DNA of 64,000 nucleotides from Roseovarius aestuariivivens (GCF_004761875.1 NZ_SJEY01000004.1:124001-188000); one strand, 5' to 3'. Positions 16,486 to 25,981 are shown, numbered from the stretch's first letter. Notes: generated from the sequence alone by a model not told the origin. Numbers and translations: made by a program.

Positions 16486-16497
16486 AGTGATTTGACA
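16480..16497. repeat. Perfect dyad TGTCAAA-N4-TTTGACA
   Basis: Seven-base arms at 16480-16486 and 16491-16497 are perfect inverted copies around GTGA. Each arm contains TTGACA when read outward, so the arms may also serve as -35 elements for the divergent usp and ccoN promoters. It overlaps the FNR-like box at 16472-16485. Confidence 0.45.
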
Positions 16498-16518
16498 GGT
16501 TTCATGGTCGAAGGTTGC

Positions 16519-16532
16519 TTGATGCAGATCAA
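16519..16532. promoter_or_regulatory. Consensus FNR box upstream of ccoN
   Basis: TTGATGCAGATCAA is a perfect TTGAT-N4-ATCAA match. It is centred about 102 bases before the ccoN start codon, a position compatible with a class II FnrL-activated promoter and a moderate leader. Confidence 0.85.
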
Positions 16533-16627
16533 TGCGGTCCATGTTGCAGCGCAGCAAAAGGGGCGCAGCTAATCGCGCCTGCAGGCGGTATTCGCGTCGC
16601 CTGCAGACAGAGACGAAGGGAACAAGT

Positions 16628-18232
16628 ATGCAGAATTACGTCAAACTGATCGTGCTGGGTTTGATCACGTTCTTTGCGCTGATTTGCGCCAATTACGCGC
16701 GCGATCTGGCTTATCTGGTCAATGCGCTGACCATTGCGCTGGTCGCATTCGGTCTTTTCATCTGGGTGTTGCGCCGTACAGACGAACCGGTCTATGCGCC
16801 TGACTTATCTGGTGAATATATGGACGGCGTCATCCGGGCGGGCGTGATCGCCACGGCGCTCTGGGGCGTTGTGGGCTTTCTTGCCGGCACTTTCATCGCG
16901 TTTCAGCTGGCCTTTCCACAGCTCAATTTCGAGTGGTCGCAGGGCTTTTTGAACTTCGGACGCCTGCGACCGCTTCATACATCGGCTGTGATCTTTGCCT
17001 TCGGCGGCAACGCCCTGATCGCTACGTCCTTTTACGTGGTGCAACGCACCACCGCCGCGCGTCTTTGGGGCGGAAACCTGGCGTGGTTCGTATTCTGGGG
17101 GTTCCAACTGGTGATCGTTCTGGCGGCGACCGGCTATCTGCTTGGCGCGACGCAGGGCAAGGAATATGCCGAGCCGGAATGGTATGTGGACTGGTGGCTG
17201 ACCATCGTTTGGCTCGCCTATCTTGCTATCTTCGTCGGCACACTGGTTAAACGGAAAGAGCCGCATATCTACGTGGCCAACTGGTTTTACCTGTCGTTCA
17301 TTATCACGGTCGCGATGCTGCATGTGTTCAACAACCTCAGCATCCCGGTTAGCGTTTTTGGCTCCAAATCCGTGCAGGTCTTCTCGGGCGTGCAGGATGC
17401 CATGACGCAGTGGTGGTACGGCCACAATGCCGTGGGCTTTTTCTTGACCGCCGGCTTCCTCGGCATGATGTACTACTTCGTGCCCAAGCAGGCCGAGCGG
17501 CCGGTCTACAGCTACAAGCTGTCGATCATCCACTTCTGGGCGTTGATCTTTATCTATATCTGGGCGGGTCCGCACCACCTGCACTACACCGCTCTCCCGG
17601 ACTGGGCCTCGACCCTTGGCATGGTGTTCTCGATCGTGCTCTGGATGCCCAGCTGGGGCGGCATGATCAACGGCCTGATGACACTCTCGGGCGCATGGGA
17701 CAAGCTGCGCACTGATCCGGTGATCCGGATGATGGTCATCTCCATCGGCTTTTACGGAATGTCCACCTTCGAGGGTCCGATGATGTCGATCCGCGCGGTG
17801 AACTCTCTGTCGCACTACACCGACTGGACCATCGGGCACGTGCATTCCGGCGCGCTCGGCTGGAACGGCATGATCACCTTTGGCGCGCTCTACTTCCTCG
17901 TGCCGAAACTGTGGAACCGCGAGCGGCTCTATAGCCTCAGCATGGTCTCCTGGCACTTCTGGCTCGCCACCATCGGCATCATCCTCTACGCGGCATCCAT
18001 GTGGGTGACCGGCATCATGGAGGGGCTGATGTGGCGCGAAGTGGATGCCAACGGCTTCCTCGTGAACTCCTTTGCCGACACTGTGGCTGCGAAGTTCCCG
18101 ATGTATGTCGTGCGGGGTCTGGGCGGCGTGCTCTACATCACCGGCGCAATCATCATGTGCTACAACCTTTACATGACCGTCCGGCGGAGCCCGGCTGTGC
18201 AAAGCAGCCATTCCGCGGTCCCGGCCGAATAA
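16628..18232 (+). CDS. ccoN: cbb3-type cytochrome c oxidase subunit I (CcoN)
   Basis: 534 residues from the ATG at 16628, preceded by AAGGGAACAAGT; the frame open from 16532 is an unneeded extension. About twelve membrane helices. Haem/copper ligand motifs: [41 protein letters not shown] and [12 protein letters not shown]. This is the catalytic subunit of the high-affinity, proton-pumping oxidase used at low oxygen, in the inner membrane. First gene of ccoNOQP, 19 bases before ccoO, downstream of a perfect FNR box. Confidence 0.97.
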   Translation: MQNYVKLIVLGLITFFALICANYARDLAYLVNALTIALVAFGLFIWVLRRTDEPVYAPDLSGEYMDGVIRAGVIATALWGVVGFLAGTFIAFQLAFPQLNFEWSQGFLNFGRLRPLHTSAVIFAFGGNALIATSFYVVQRTTAARLWGGNLAWFVFWGFQLVIVLAATGYLLGATQGKEYAEPEWYVDWWLTIVWLAYLAIFVGTLVKRKEPHIYVANWFYLSFIITVAMLHVFNNLSIPVSVFGSKSVQVFSGVQDAMTQWWYGHNAVGFFLTAGFLGMMYYFVPKQAERPVYSYKLSIIHFWALIFIYIWAGPHHLHYTALPDWASTLGMVFSIVLWMPSWGGMINGLMTLSGAWDKLRTDPVIRMMVISIGFYGMSTFEGPMMSIRAVNSLSHYTDWTIGHVHSGALGWNGMITFGALYFLVPKLWNRERLYSLSMVSWHFWLATIGIILYAASMWVTGIMEGLMWREVDANGFLVNSFADTVAAKFPMYVVRGLGGVLYITGAIIMCYNLYMTVRRSPAVQSSHSAVPAE

Positions 18233-18251
18233 GAGAGAGGAGGGACGGACA

Positions 18252-18980
18252 ATGGCAATTCTCGACAAACACGTCATTCTCGAACGCAATGTCACGCTTC
18301 TGGCGGTCTTCGCCTTCCTCGTGGTGACGATCGGTGGCCTCGTGCAGATCGCACCGCTCTTCTGGCTGGAGAACACGATCGAGGATGTGGAGGGCATGCG
18401 CCCCTACACCCCGCTCGAACTGGCCGGGCGCGACATCTACATCCGCGAAGGATGCTATGTCTGCCACAGCCAGATGGTGCGCCCGATGCGGGACGAGGTG
18501 GAACGTTACGGCCACTACAGCCTTGCGGCTGAGAGCCAGTACGACCATCCGTTCCAGTGGGGTTCCAAGCGGACCGGGCCGGATCTGGCGCGCGTCGGCG
18601 GGCGTTACTCGGACGAGTGGCATGTCGACCACCTGCGCGACCCGCAATCGGTGGTGCCGGAATCGGTGATGCCCAAATACGGCTATCTCGAGGATCGGCT
18701 GATCGACGGGCGCTACGTGGGAGACCTTCTGGGGACGCACAAGCTGGTCGGCGTGCCCTACTCCGAAGAGATGGTGGAGAACGCGCGCGCGGATTTCGCC
18801 GCGCAGGCAGATCCCGACAGCGACTATGACGGGCTCATCGAGCGCTACGGCGACAAGGTGCAGGTGCGCAATTTCGACGGCGCGCCGGGCATCTCCGAGG
18901 CGGACGCGCTGATTGCTTATCTGCAAATGCTGGGCACGCTGGTGGATTTCTCGACCTTCACGCCCGTGGCCAGCCGGTAA
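18252..18980 (+). CDS. ccoO: cbb3-type cytochrome c oxidase subunit II (CcoO)
   Basis: 242 residues. One N-terminal membrane anchor (about residues 12-35) precedes the monohaem c site in [17 protein letters not shown] (CxxCH), with [13 protein letters not shown] and [10 protein letters not shown] supplying the Met-ligand region. It passes electrons from CcoP to CcoN. The start follows GAGAGGAGGG. ccoQ follows after 15 bases. Confidence 0.97.
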   Translation: MAILDKHVILERNVTLLAVFAFLVVTIGGLVQIAPLFWLENTIEDVEGMRPYTPLELAGRDIYIREGCYVCHSQMVRPMRDEVERYGHYSLAAESQYDHPFQWGSKRTGPDLARVGGRYSDEWHVDHLRDPQSVVPESVMPKYGYLEDRLIDGRYVGDLLGTHKLVGVPYSEEMVENARADFAAQADPDSDYDGLIERYGDKVQVRNFDGAPGISEADALIAYLQMLGTLVDFSTFTPVASR

Positions 18981-18995
18981 GGGGAGGGCAGACAA

Positions 18996-19202
18996 ATGGA
19001 AACCTATTCCCTGCTGCGGCAGTTCGCGGATAGCTGGATGCTTCTGGCGCTCTTCGCCTTCTTTATCGGGGTGGTGATCTGGGTGATGCGACCCGGATCC
19101 TCCAAGACCTACGCGGATGTGGCTGATATTCCCTTCCGCAATGAAGATACGCCCGCGAAAGAGCGGCGCAAGACCTCTCAAGAGGATGTGAAAAATGGCT
19201 AA
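18996..19202 (+). CDS. ccoQ: cbb3-type oxidase subunit IV (CcoQ)
   Basis: 68 residues. One membrane helix (about residues 13-32, LLALFAFFIGVVIWVMRPGS) followed by a charged tail with PFRNEDTPAKERR. This is the standard CcoQ layout; in related species it stabilises the oxidase, especially in the presence of oxygen. It overlaps ccoP by 8 bases and follows GGGGAGGG. Confidence 0.93.
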   Translation: METYSLLRQFADSWMLLALFAFFIGVVIWVMRPGSSKTYADVADIPFRNEDTPAKERRKTSQEDVKNG

Positions 19203-20061
19203 GCAACCCAATGACAAGCAGGAAATCGGCACCACCGGGCACGAGTGGGACGGGATCGAGGAACTCAACAACCCTTTGCCGCGCTGGTGGCTGTGGATCT
19301 TTTACGCCACCATTCTCTGGGGTCTTTGGTACACCTTGGCCTATCCTGCCTGGCCTATGATTTCGGGCGCAACACAAGGCTACATGGGTTGGTCCACGCG
19401 CGAAAACGTGGCGGAGGCCATTGCCGAAGCCGAGGCTGCAAATGCCGAGATCAACGCGCAGCTTGTGGCCGCGGATCTGAGCGCCATACCTGGCGACGAT
19501 CAGCTTGCGGTCTATGCACGCCAGGCCGGTGAGGCTGTGTTCAACACCTGGTGCGTGCAGTGTCATGGGCGCGAGGGTGGCGGCTTTGTCGGGTATCCCA
19601 CATTGTCAGATGATGCCTGGCTGTGGGGCGGAACGATGGAGGCTATCCATACGACGATCGCGCATGGCATTCGCAACGACGAAGATCCAGATGCGCGTTG
19701 GTCTCAGATGCCGGCCTTTGGTCAGGACGGGCTTTTGTCCGAGGAAGAGGTTGATCAGGTGGTGAACTACGTCATGTCGCTGTCCGGAGAGCCGCAGGAC
19801 GCGTCCGTGGTCGACGCGGGTGCCGAACTCTTTGCGATTAACTGCGCAGCCTGCCATGGCGAGAATGCGATGGGCATGCAAGAGCAGGGCGCCCCGAATC
19901 TGAGCGATGCGATCTGGCTATATGGCGGAAGCTACGACGCGCTTTACGAGACGGTCTGGAATTCGCGGTTCGGCGTCATGCCGCCGTGGAACCAGAGGCT
20001 GAGCGAGGCAGAGGTGCGTGCGGTTACGGCCTACGTCCATCAACTTGGCGGGGGCGAGTAA
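19195..20061 (+). CDS. ccoP: cbb3-type cytochrome c oxidase subunit III (CcoP), dihaem
   Basis: 288 residues. The N-terminal GHEWDGIEELNNPLPRWW and one helix (about residues 33-55) are followed by two c-type haem sites, NTWCVQCHGREGGG and INCAACHGENAMGMQ, each with its distal Met region. CcoP is the electron entry point from cytochrome c. Last gene of ccoNOQP; a strong terminator lies 49 bases downstream. Confidence 0.97.
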   Translation: MAKQPNDKQEIGTTGHEWDGIEELNNPLPRWWLWIFYATILWGLWYTLAYPAWPMISGATQGYMGWSTRENVAEAIAEAEAANAEINAQLVAADLSAIPGDDQLAVYARQAGEAVFNTWCVQCHGREGGGFVGYPTLSDDAWLWGGTMEAIHTTIAHGIRNDEDPDARWSQMPAFGQDGLLSEEEVDQVVNYVMSLSGEPQDASVVDAGAELFAINCAACHGENAMGMQEQGAPNLSDAIWLYGGSYDALYETVWNSRFGVMPPWNQRLSEAEVRAVTAYVHQLGGGE

Positions 20062-20109
20062 CACTGGCAAGAATTCTCGGCCCGGCAGCAACGCCGGACC
20101 GGGATGCTG

Positions 20110-20164
20110 CGCCGGTCCTTCCTTCCTGTTCGCGCGTTTTAAGAAGGACCGGCGTTTTAATTTT
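20110..20164 (+). terminator. Intrinsic terminator after ccoNOQP
   Basis: CGCCGGTCCTT (20110-20120) pairs perfectly with AAGGACCGGCG (20144-20154), and TTTTAATTTT follows at 20155-20164. An 11-bp stem plus T-rich tail is a convincing Rho-independent terminator. Confidence 0.85.
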
Positions 20165-20315
20165 CCCACTTTCCGTGAGAACTCAAGATTCTGTTCCGTG
20201 TCGCGATTGTTCCAGTGGCTGCCGCGCCACGGCCAGGGCCGCACCGGTTATAGGGTGCAAGCGCCGCACCGAGCCTGAGACGCGCGTTGAGTGGCGCCAT
20301 GTGCAAATGACACGA

Positions 20316-20465
20316 TCAGAACCTCCGGCGCGCGATCTGGTGCGCTTCGAGTTCGGCGCGGTCGCGGGTCGCGAACCGTTCATCGCCGGACCAGTGGCTT
20401 CCCGTGTCCCAGCGGTTGTTCTGGCGGGTGGCGGTGTGGAAGGTACGTGAAAGAATGTTGAACAT
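20316..20465 (-). CDS. Small basic protein of unknown function, divergent from LysR gene
   Basis: 49 residues from the ATG at 20465: MFNILSRTFHTATRQNNRWD, then a Trp/His/Arg-rich body ending IARRRF. The ribosome site AGGAAAGG lies 9 bases upstream on the minus strand; this, rather than the ATG at 20519, decides the start. The opening MFN..SRTF.TA.R resembles the start of small DUF1127-type proteins, but the rest does not clearly fit. It is transcribed away from the LysR gene at 20566, so it may be that regulator's target. Function unknown. Confidence 0.6.
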   Translation of the reverse strand: MFNILSRTFHTATRQNNRWDTGSHWSGDERFATRDRAELEAHQIARRRF

Positions 20466-20565
20466 GTTAGGGCCTTTCCTGAGCTGGTTTCTGACCTGAA
20501 TATTGCATTCAGAGCGCATTCATGCGACTCAGGAAAAATCAGGAAATGTAAGGAAAACTTACGAA

Positions 20566-21450
20566 ATGGAGTGGCTCGATCTTCCGCCGCTGACTGCGCT
20601 TCGCGCGTTCTCCGCGCTTGCCGAGACAGGATCGGCAAGCGCGGCCGGGACGGCCTTGAACGTGAGCCATGCCGCGATAAGCCAACAGATCAAGGCGCTC
20701 GAAGCGCATATGGACGTGGCTCTGGTCCGACGTGGTGGGCGGCGGCTGGAATTGACGGCTGAGGGGGCGCAGTTGGCAGAGGCGCTGAAGCTTGGCTTTG
20801 GGTCCATCGCGCGCTGCATCGAGCAACTTACCGGTGCCGACGCCAGTCGCCCGCTGCAAATCTCGACGACGCCGGGTTTTGCGGCGCAGTGGTTGATGCC
20901 GCGTCTGCTTGATTTCCGACAGCGCCATCCGGATGTCGATGTAATGATCAACCCGACGCCGGAGAACGTCGTGCTCGAGCCTGGCGGCATCGACATCGCG
21001 ATCCGCCACGGCAGCGGGCATTGGTCGGGACTCGAGGCGGAGCTTTTATTCGAAAGCCCCCTAGTGGTCGTCGCCGCGCCAAGCCTTGTCGGCCAGCGAC
21101 AGGTCAGCCGTCCAGAGGACCTTCTGGATCTTCCATGGCTACAGGAATACGGCACGACGGAATCGACCAACTGGTTGAAGCGCAAGGGCCTGGCCGATGC
21201 TCGCGTTGCCGGTATCACCCAGGTGCCCGGGAACTTGCTGCTTGAGGGAGTGCGACAGGGGCAGGGCGTATCTTTGACTGTGCGCCAATGGGTCGACGAC
21301 GATATCGCTGCAGGTCGACTGCGACTCTTGTTCGAGGAAGCCGAAACGGCTGGGTACTACGTCGTGTACCGGCCAGGTATCCTGCGCCAGCCCGCTAAGG
21401 CATTTGCCGCTTGGCTGCGCCGGCAAGCGAAAGAAGCCGCCGCCGCATAG
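20566..21450 (+). CDS. LysR-family transcriptional regulator (GcvA-like)
   Basis: 294 residues. The ATG at 20566 follows AGGAAAACTTACGAA; the ATG at 20503 would add 21 residues without match. HTH: LTALRAFSALAETGSASAAG...NVSHAAISQQIKALEAHMDVALVRR. The effector domain shows FAAQWLMPRLLDFRQRHPDVDV and the IRHGSGHWSGLEAELLF stretch typical of the GcvA/AmpR-like branch, whose members often control amino-acid or lactamase genes. Here no such target adjoins; the divergent 49-residue gene is the nearest candidate. It separates ccoNOQP from ccoGHIS. Confidence 0.9.
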   Translation: MEWLDLPPLTALRAFSALAETGSASAAGTALNVSHAAISQQIKALEAHMDVALVRRGGRRLELTAEGAQLAEALKLGFGSIARCIEQLTGADASRPLQISTTPGFAAQWLMPRLLDFRQRHPDVDVMINPTPENVVLEPGGIDIAIRHGSGHWSGLEAELLFESPLVVVAAPSLVGQRQVSRPEDLLDLPWLQEYGTTESTNWLKRKGLADARVAGITQVPGNLLLEGVRQGQGVSLTVRQWVDDDIAAGRLRLLFEEAETAGYYVVYRPGILRQPAKAFAAWLRRQAKEAAAA

Positions 21451-21472
21451 CGGCGTTGCGTCACGTTTGCTG

Positions 21473-21486
21473 TTGATACAGGTCAA
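21473..21486. promoter_or_regulatory. FNR-type box upstream of ccoG
   Basis: TTGATACAGGTCAA fits TTGAT-N4-ATCAA with one departure. It lies 67 bases before the ccoG GTG and would bring the assembly operon under the same control as ccoNOQP. Confidence 0.75.
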
Positions 21487-21553
21487 AGTTCTGGACGCGT
21501 CCGCGTGAAAAAAGCACCCTAGCGAACAGAACCGTTTATCGGAGTTTTTGCCC

Positions 21554-23116
21554 GTGCCCGCAGATCAGCCAGAGGCGCCGCCTAGCCTTTACGCCGCTCG
21601 AGAGCCAATCTTTCCCAAGCGCGTCAGCGGCAACTTTCGTAACCTGAAGTGGGGTCTCATGGCCGTCACGCTTGGGATCTATTATCTGACGCCGTGGATC
21701 CGCTGGGACCGAGGACCAAACCTGCCGGACCAGGCGGTACTTGTGGACATGGCGAACCGCCGGTTCTTCTTCTTTTGGATCGAGATATGGCCGCACGAGT
21801 TCTATTTCGTTGCCGGCCTTCTGGTGATGGCGGGCCTCGGACTTTTCCTGTTCACGTCCGCGCTTGGCCGTGTCTGGTGCGGCTACGCATGCCCACAAAC
21901 CGTCTGGACCGATCTTTTCATTCTCGTAGAGCGATGGATCGAAGGCGACCGCAATGCCCGTTTGCGCCTTCATCGGCAAAAGAAGTGGGATTTCAGAAAA
22001 GTTCGGCTGCGGCTAACCAAATGGCTTGTTTGGCTCATCATTGCGATTGCGACAGGCGGGGCGTGGGTGTTCTATTTCACAGATGCCCCGACGCTTTTGA
22101 GCGATCTGTTCACTCTAGATGCGCATCCCATCGCCTATACGACTATCGCCATTCTGACAGGCACCACCTTTTTCTTCGGTGGCTTCGCGCGTGAACAGAT
22201 CTGTATTTATGCCTGTCCTTGGCCCCGAATCCAGGCCGCGATGATGGACGAGGATACGCTGACTGTCGGCTATCGGTATTGGCGGGGCGAGCCACGCGGA
22301 AAAGGTAATGTGCGGCGCCGGAACAGCAAAGAAGCAATGGCGGCCGAGGCGGCTTCTCATGCAGCCGGTCCCACGGCCGGAGGCAGTTATGCCCGCACGC
22401 CCATGCCGAATGAAAATACGGACCTTGTCGCCCCAGAGGATACGTCAGAGACGGCCTATGGAGACTGCATTGATTGCCTGGCTTGCGTGAATGTCTGTCC
22501 CATGGGGATCGATATCCGCGATGGTCAACAGCTGGAATGCATTACCTGCGCGCTGTGCATCGACGCCTGCGATGATATAATGGCCAAGGTCGGGAAGCCG
22601 CGTGGTCTTATCGATTACATGGCGCTGACCGACGAGATCCGCGAACGGGAGGGTAAGCCGCCCAAGCCGATCATGAGCCATATCCTGCGTCCACGCACGA
22701 TCATGTACACGGCGCTGTGGTCGCTGGTGGGCGTCGGTCTGGTCTTTGCGCTGTTCATTCGTCCGGAGGTCGACATCACAGTCGCACCTGTTCGCAACCC
22801 GACCTACGTAACTCTGTCGGACGGCTCTATCCGAAACACCTATGAGGTTCGCCTGCGCAACAAGCAGGGCGAGGCGCGGCCGTATCGGATTTCCGTGACC
22901 GGCGATCCTGCCGTGCGTGCACAGCTTGAAGGCACACCCTATCAAACCGTGGAGGTGCCTGCCGATACAACGCATCTTCAACGCGTCTACCTGATCGCAC
23001 CGCCGGGATCCGTTCCGGCGCAATCCGAACGGATCGATGTCCGACTCTGGGTGGAAGACATCTCGAATGGCGACCGGGCTTACAAGGACACGATTTTCAA
23101 CGGAAAGGCGAATTGA
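21554..23116 (+). CDS. ccoG: cbb3 oxidase assembly protein CcoG (RdxB/FixG), Fe-S membrane protein
   Basis: 520 residues. GGAG at 21541-21544 is 9 bases before the GTG at 21554, so this start is preferred over the TTG at 21548. Five to six membrane helices; two ferredoxin-type sites, CIDCLACVNVCPMGID and CITCALCIDACDD; a further CxxxxC in the membrane part at GYACPQTVW; C-terminal Ig-like periplasmic domain from about residue 400. CcoG reduces copper for oxidase assembly. Its TGA overlaps the ccoH ATG by one base. Confidence 0.95.
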   Translation: MPADQPEAPPSLYAAREPIFPKRVSGNFRNLKWGLMAVTLGIYYLTPWIRWDRGPNLPDQAVLVDMANRRFFFFWIEIWPHEFYFVAGLLVMAGLGLFLFTSALGRVWCGYACPQTVWTDLFILVERWIEGDRNARLRLHRQKKWDFRKVRLRLTKWLVWLIIAIATGGAWVFYFTDAPTLLSDLFTLDAHPIAYTTIAILTGTTFFFGGFAREQICIYACPWPRIQAAMMDEDTLTVGYRYWRGEPRGKGNVRRRNSKEAMAAEAASHAAGPTAGGSYARTPMPNENTDLVAPEDTSETAYGDCIDCLACVNVCPMGIDIRDGQQLECITCALCIDACDDIMAKVGKPRGLIDYMALTDEIREREGKPPKPIMSHILRPRTIMYTALWSLVGVGLVFALFIRPEVDITVAPVRNPTYVTLSDGSIRNTYEVRLRNKQGEARPYRISVTGDPAVRAQLEGTPYQTVEVPADTTHLQRVYLIAPPGSVPAQSERIDVRLWVEDISNGDRAYKDTIFNGKAN

Positions 23117-23571
23117 TGGCGGAGCGAGAGATCACGGGAAAGCACGTCCTGATCGGCTTCGTGGCTGCGTTTGGCGTGATTGTCGCGGTTAATCTCGCCT
23201 TAGCAGTATCGGCGGTGAAGACCTTTCCGGGCCTCGAAGTCAAGAATTCCTATGTGGCGAGTCAGACTTTTGACGATCGTCGTGAGGCGCAGGAGGCCTT
23301 GGGCTGGACGGTGTCAGCCCACCACAAGGACGGGGTTTTGAAACTCTCGATCCGTGACGCGGCCGGACGCGCCGTTCAAGCGGCACAGCTGGCCGCCACG
23401 GTGGGTCGCGCGACACACGTCAAGGATGACGTCACGCCAGAATTTCGTTTCGATGGGGTGAATTACAGCGCGCCCGTGCCCTTGGGCGACGGGAACTGGA
23501 ATATCCGGATGCGTGCGCTTGCCCAGGACGGGACGGAGTTTCGCCAGCGTGTCGTCTTGATAAAGGAGTAG
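23116..23571 (+). CDS. ccoH: FixH/CcoH family protein
   Basis: 151 residues. One membrane helix near the N-terminus (about residues 8-30, HVLIGFVAAFGVIVAVNLAL) followed by GLEVKNSYVASQTFDDRREAQEALGW, the FixH signature, and a beta-rich periplasmic part. CcoH stays associated with the cbb3 oxidase and is needed for its stability. The ATG overlaps the ccoG stop. An in-frame TTG one codon upstream is possible but weaker. Confidence 0.93.
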   Translation: MAEREITGKHVLIGFVAAFGVIVAVNLALAVSAVKTFPGLEVKNSYVASQTFDDRREAQEALGWTVSAHHKDGVLKLSIRDAAGRAVQAAQLAATVGRATHVKDDVTPEFRFDGVNYSAPVPLGDGNWNIRMRALAQDGTEFRQRVVLIKE

Positions 23572-23577
23572 AGGTCG

Positions 23578-25758
23578 ATGACGGTTGCGATGCGCCCCTC
23601 TGCCTGCCCGGCATGTGCCGCCGCCCCGGCCGCCGAAGAGATTGCCGTACGGGGCAAGGTCGCGCCGGGGCAGATCGCGCTTTCGTTGCCGGGTATTCAT
23701 TGCGCGGCCTGTATCTCCAAGATCGAGAATGGGCTGGCGCGGCACGAGGGCGTGCGGCGCGCGCGCGTCAACCTGACTCTCAAGCGCGTTCAGATCGACG
23801 CCGCGCAGGAGGTGACCGTCGCGGACCTGATCGCCGCCGTGGAGGTGCTCGGCTATGAGGCGCACGAGCTTGATGCGGGCAGCCTGAACATAGCCGGCGC
23901 GGACCGCGCAGGTCGCGAGCTTCTGATGCGGCTGGCGATTGCGGGCTTTGCGATGATGAACGTGATGCTGCTTTCTGTGTCGGTCTGGTCAGGGGCAGAG
24001 GACGCAACCCGCGATCTGTTCCACTGGATCTCAGCGGCTATCGCCTTGCCCGCGATCGCCTTCTCCGGTCAGCCGTTCTTTCGCAACGCGTGGGCCGCGC
24101 TGCGGCAGGGGCGGCTGAACATGGATGTGCCAATCTCGTTGGCGATCCTGCTGGCCGTCGTTACATCGCTTTGGGAAACGGCGCTGTCGGGCCACCATGC
24201 GTATTTCGACGCCGCCATCGCGTTGACGTTTTTTCTTCTGGCAGGACGTTACCTTGATCACCGTACGCGTGCCGTCGCGCGTTCCGCCGCGCAAGAGCTG
24301 ACCGCGCTTGAGGTGCCTCGCGCCACGGTGTTGCGAGACGGAGACGAGACCGAAGTGGGCGTCGCGGACTTGCGCGTGGGCGACCTGGTACGGGTCCGTC
24401 CTGGGGGGCGGATGCCCGTTGACGGTGAGATCATAGAGGGTCGGTCCGAGATCGACCGCTCACTTTTGACGGGGGAAACGCTGCCTGTCTTCGCCGAACC
24501 GGGCCAGGCCGTAAGCGCCGGCGAGGTTAATCTTTCCGGGCCACTGACCCTGAGGGCGAGCGCTGTCGGGCAGGATACCTCGCTGCATCGCATGGCCGAT
24601 CTGGTTGCGATCGCGGAATCCGGTCGGTCGCGCTATACCTCGCTTGCCGACAAGGCGGCCAAGCTTTACGCGCCGGGCGTCCACATCCTTTCGGCTTTGG
24701 CGTTTCTGGGATGGTATCTCTATACTTTTGACATGCGCACCGCGCTCAATATCGCGGCTGCGGTCCTCATTATTACCTGTCCATGTGCCCTTGGGCTCGC
24801 TGTACCGGCCGTGACGACAGCGGCCAGCGGGCGACTGTTTCGGCGCGGTATGCTTATCAAGCACGAAACCGCGCTGGAGCGTCTGGCCGAGGTTGATACT
24901 GTGGTGTTCGACAAGACCGGAACCCTGACCGCAGGCGCGCCGGAACTGACCAATCTTGACGCTTTATCGCGCCGGGACCTCGGGATCGCCCGCGCGCTTG
25001 CCGAGGGATCCGCGCATCCGCTGGCGCAGGCGATCCTGCGTGTAACGCGCGCCGCAGACGTCGCACCGGCAGAGGTTGCGAATCTGTGCGAAGTACCGGG
25101 TTTTGGCACCGAAGGCGTGTTTGATGGACGTCCGGTCCGATTGGGTCGTGCGGCGTGGGTCGGGGCCGAGGGGCTGCCGCAGACGGCCAGTTTTCTGAAA
25201 GTCGGCGATGCCGCGCCAGTGGCATTCGTTTTCGCCGACGCGCTGCGCAACGGGGCAGAGGACGCGGTGCGCGCGCTGCGGGAGAGTGGCCGTAATGTGA
25301 TCGTGATGTCGGGCGACGCGGCCCCTGCGGTTTCCGCTCTGGCGACACGCCTCGGCGTGACAGACTGGATCGCCGAAGCGCTACCCGGGGACAAGGTGGC
25401 GCGGATAGAAGCGCTTCAGCGGGACGGGCACCGCGTACTCATGATCGGGGACGGGTTGAACGATACCGCTGCGCTCGTCGCGGCTCATGTATCGATCTCA
25501 CCGGCGTCCGCGCTGGATGCCGCGCGGGCGGCCAGCGACATCGTCCTTCTGGGCGGTGACCTGTCACCGGTACCTTTGGCATGCGACACGGCGCAAAAGG
25601 CAACGCGACGGATTCGGGAAAACTTCCGCATCGCCACGCTTTACAACGTGATCGCGGTCCCCTTGGCGGTGGCCGGATTAGCCACGCCCTTGATCGCCGC
25701 CTTGGCGATGTCGGCAAGTTCGGTTACCGTCTCCCTTAACGCCTTGCGACTGAGGTAA
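23578..25758 (+). CDS. ccoI: Copper-translocating P-type ATPase CcoI (FixI)
   Basis: 726 residues. An N-terminal cysteine pair in PSACPACAAAP precedes a heavy-metal domain with GIHCAACISKIENG. The membrane metal site is CPC in IITCPCALGLAVP. Catalytic motifs are LLTGE (actuator), the phosphorylation site DKTGTLTAG, the HP motif in GSAHPLAQ and the hinge GDGLNDTAAL. The pump exports Cu(I) to the periplasm for insertion into the CcoN haem-Cu centre rather than for bulk resistance; the ccoGHIS context supports this. 6 bases after ccoH. Confidence 0.95.
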   Translation: MTVAMRPSACPACAAAPAAEEIAVRGKVAPGQIALSLPGIHCAACISKIENGLARHEGVRRARVNLTLKRVQIDAAQEVTVADLIAAVEVLGYEAHELDAGSLNIAGADRAGRELLMRLAIAGFAMMNVMLLSVSVWSGAEDATRDLFHWISAAIALPAIAFSGQPFFRNAWAALRQGRLNMDVPISLAILLAVVTSLWETALSGHHAYFDAAIALTFFLLAGRYLDHRTRAVARSAAQELTALEVPRATVLRDGDETEVGVADLRVGDLVRVRPGGRMPVDGEIIEGRSEIDRSLLTGETLPVFAEPGQAVSAGEVNLSGPLTLRASAVGQDTSLHRMADLVAIAESGRSRYTSLADKAAKLYAPGVHILSALAFLGWYLYTFDMRTALNIAAAVLIITCPCALGLAVPAVTTAASGRLFRRGMLIKHETALERLAEVDTVVFDKTGTLTAGAPELTNLDALSRRDLGIARALAEGSAHPLAQAILRVTRAADVAPAEVANLCEVPGFGTEGVFDGRPVRLGRAAWVGAEGLPQTASFLKVGDAAPVAFVFADALRNGAEDAVRALRESGRNVIVMSGDAAPAVSALATRLGVTDWIAEALPGDKVARIEALQRDGHRVLMIGDGLNDTAALVAAHVSISPASALDAARAASDIVLLGGDLSPVPLACDTAQKATRRIRENFRIATLYNVIAVPLAVAGLATPLIAALAMSASSVTVSLNALRLR

Positions 25759-25764
25759 CAAACG

Positions 25765-25923
25765 ATGACGATGTTGGCCTATCTCATCCCGATTTCGCTT
25801 GTTCTCGGCGGGTTCGGGCTTGGTTTTTTCATCTGGACAGTGAAAACCAACCAGTATGATGATCCCGATGGCGATGCCCGCCGTATTCTGAGTGGAGACT
25901 ACGACGACCGTCCAAAGACTTGA
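25765..25923 (+). CDS. ccoS: cbb3 oxidase maturation protein CcoS
   Basis: 52 residues. One membrane helix (about residues 4-25: AYLIPISLVLGGFGLGFFIW) followed by TVKTNQYDDPDGDARRIL, the CcoS/FixS signature of aromatic, Asp-Asp-Pro and acidic tail. It starts 6 bases after the ccoI stop. CcoS is required for cofactor insertion into the cbb3 oxidase. Last gene of the operon. Confidence 0.92.
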   Translation: MTMLAYLIPISLVLGGFGLGFFIWTVKTNQYDDPDGDARRILSGDYDDRPKT

Positions 25924-25981
25924 GTCAGGTACACACGCGTGCGGTGCAATCTTCAGCAGGCTGCAATTGGATTCGGGAGTT

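Noticed and set aside
16805-18397. 530-codon minus-strand frame opposite ccoN/ccoO
   Set aside because: Shadow frame: His/Arg/Asp-rich translation, no motif, fully covered by ccoN and ccoO.
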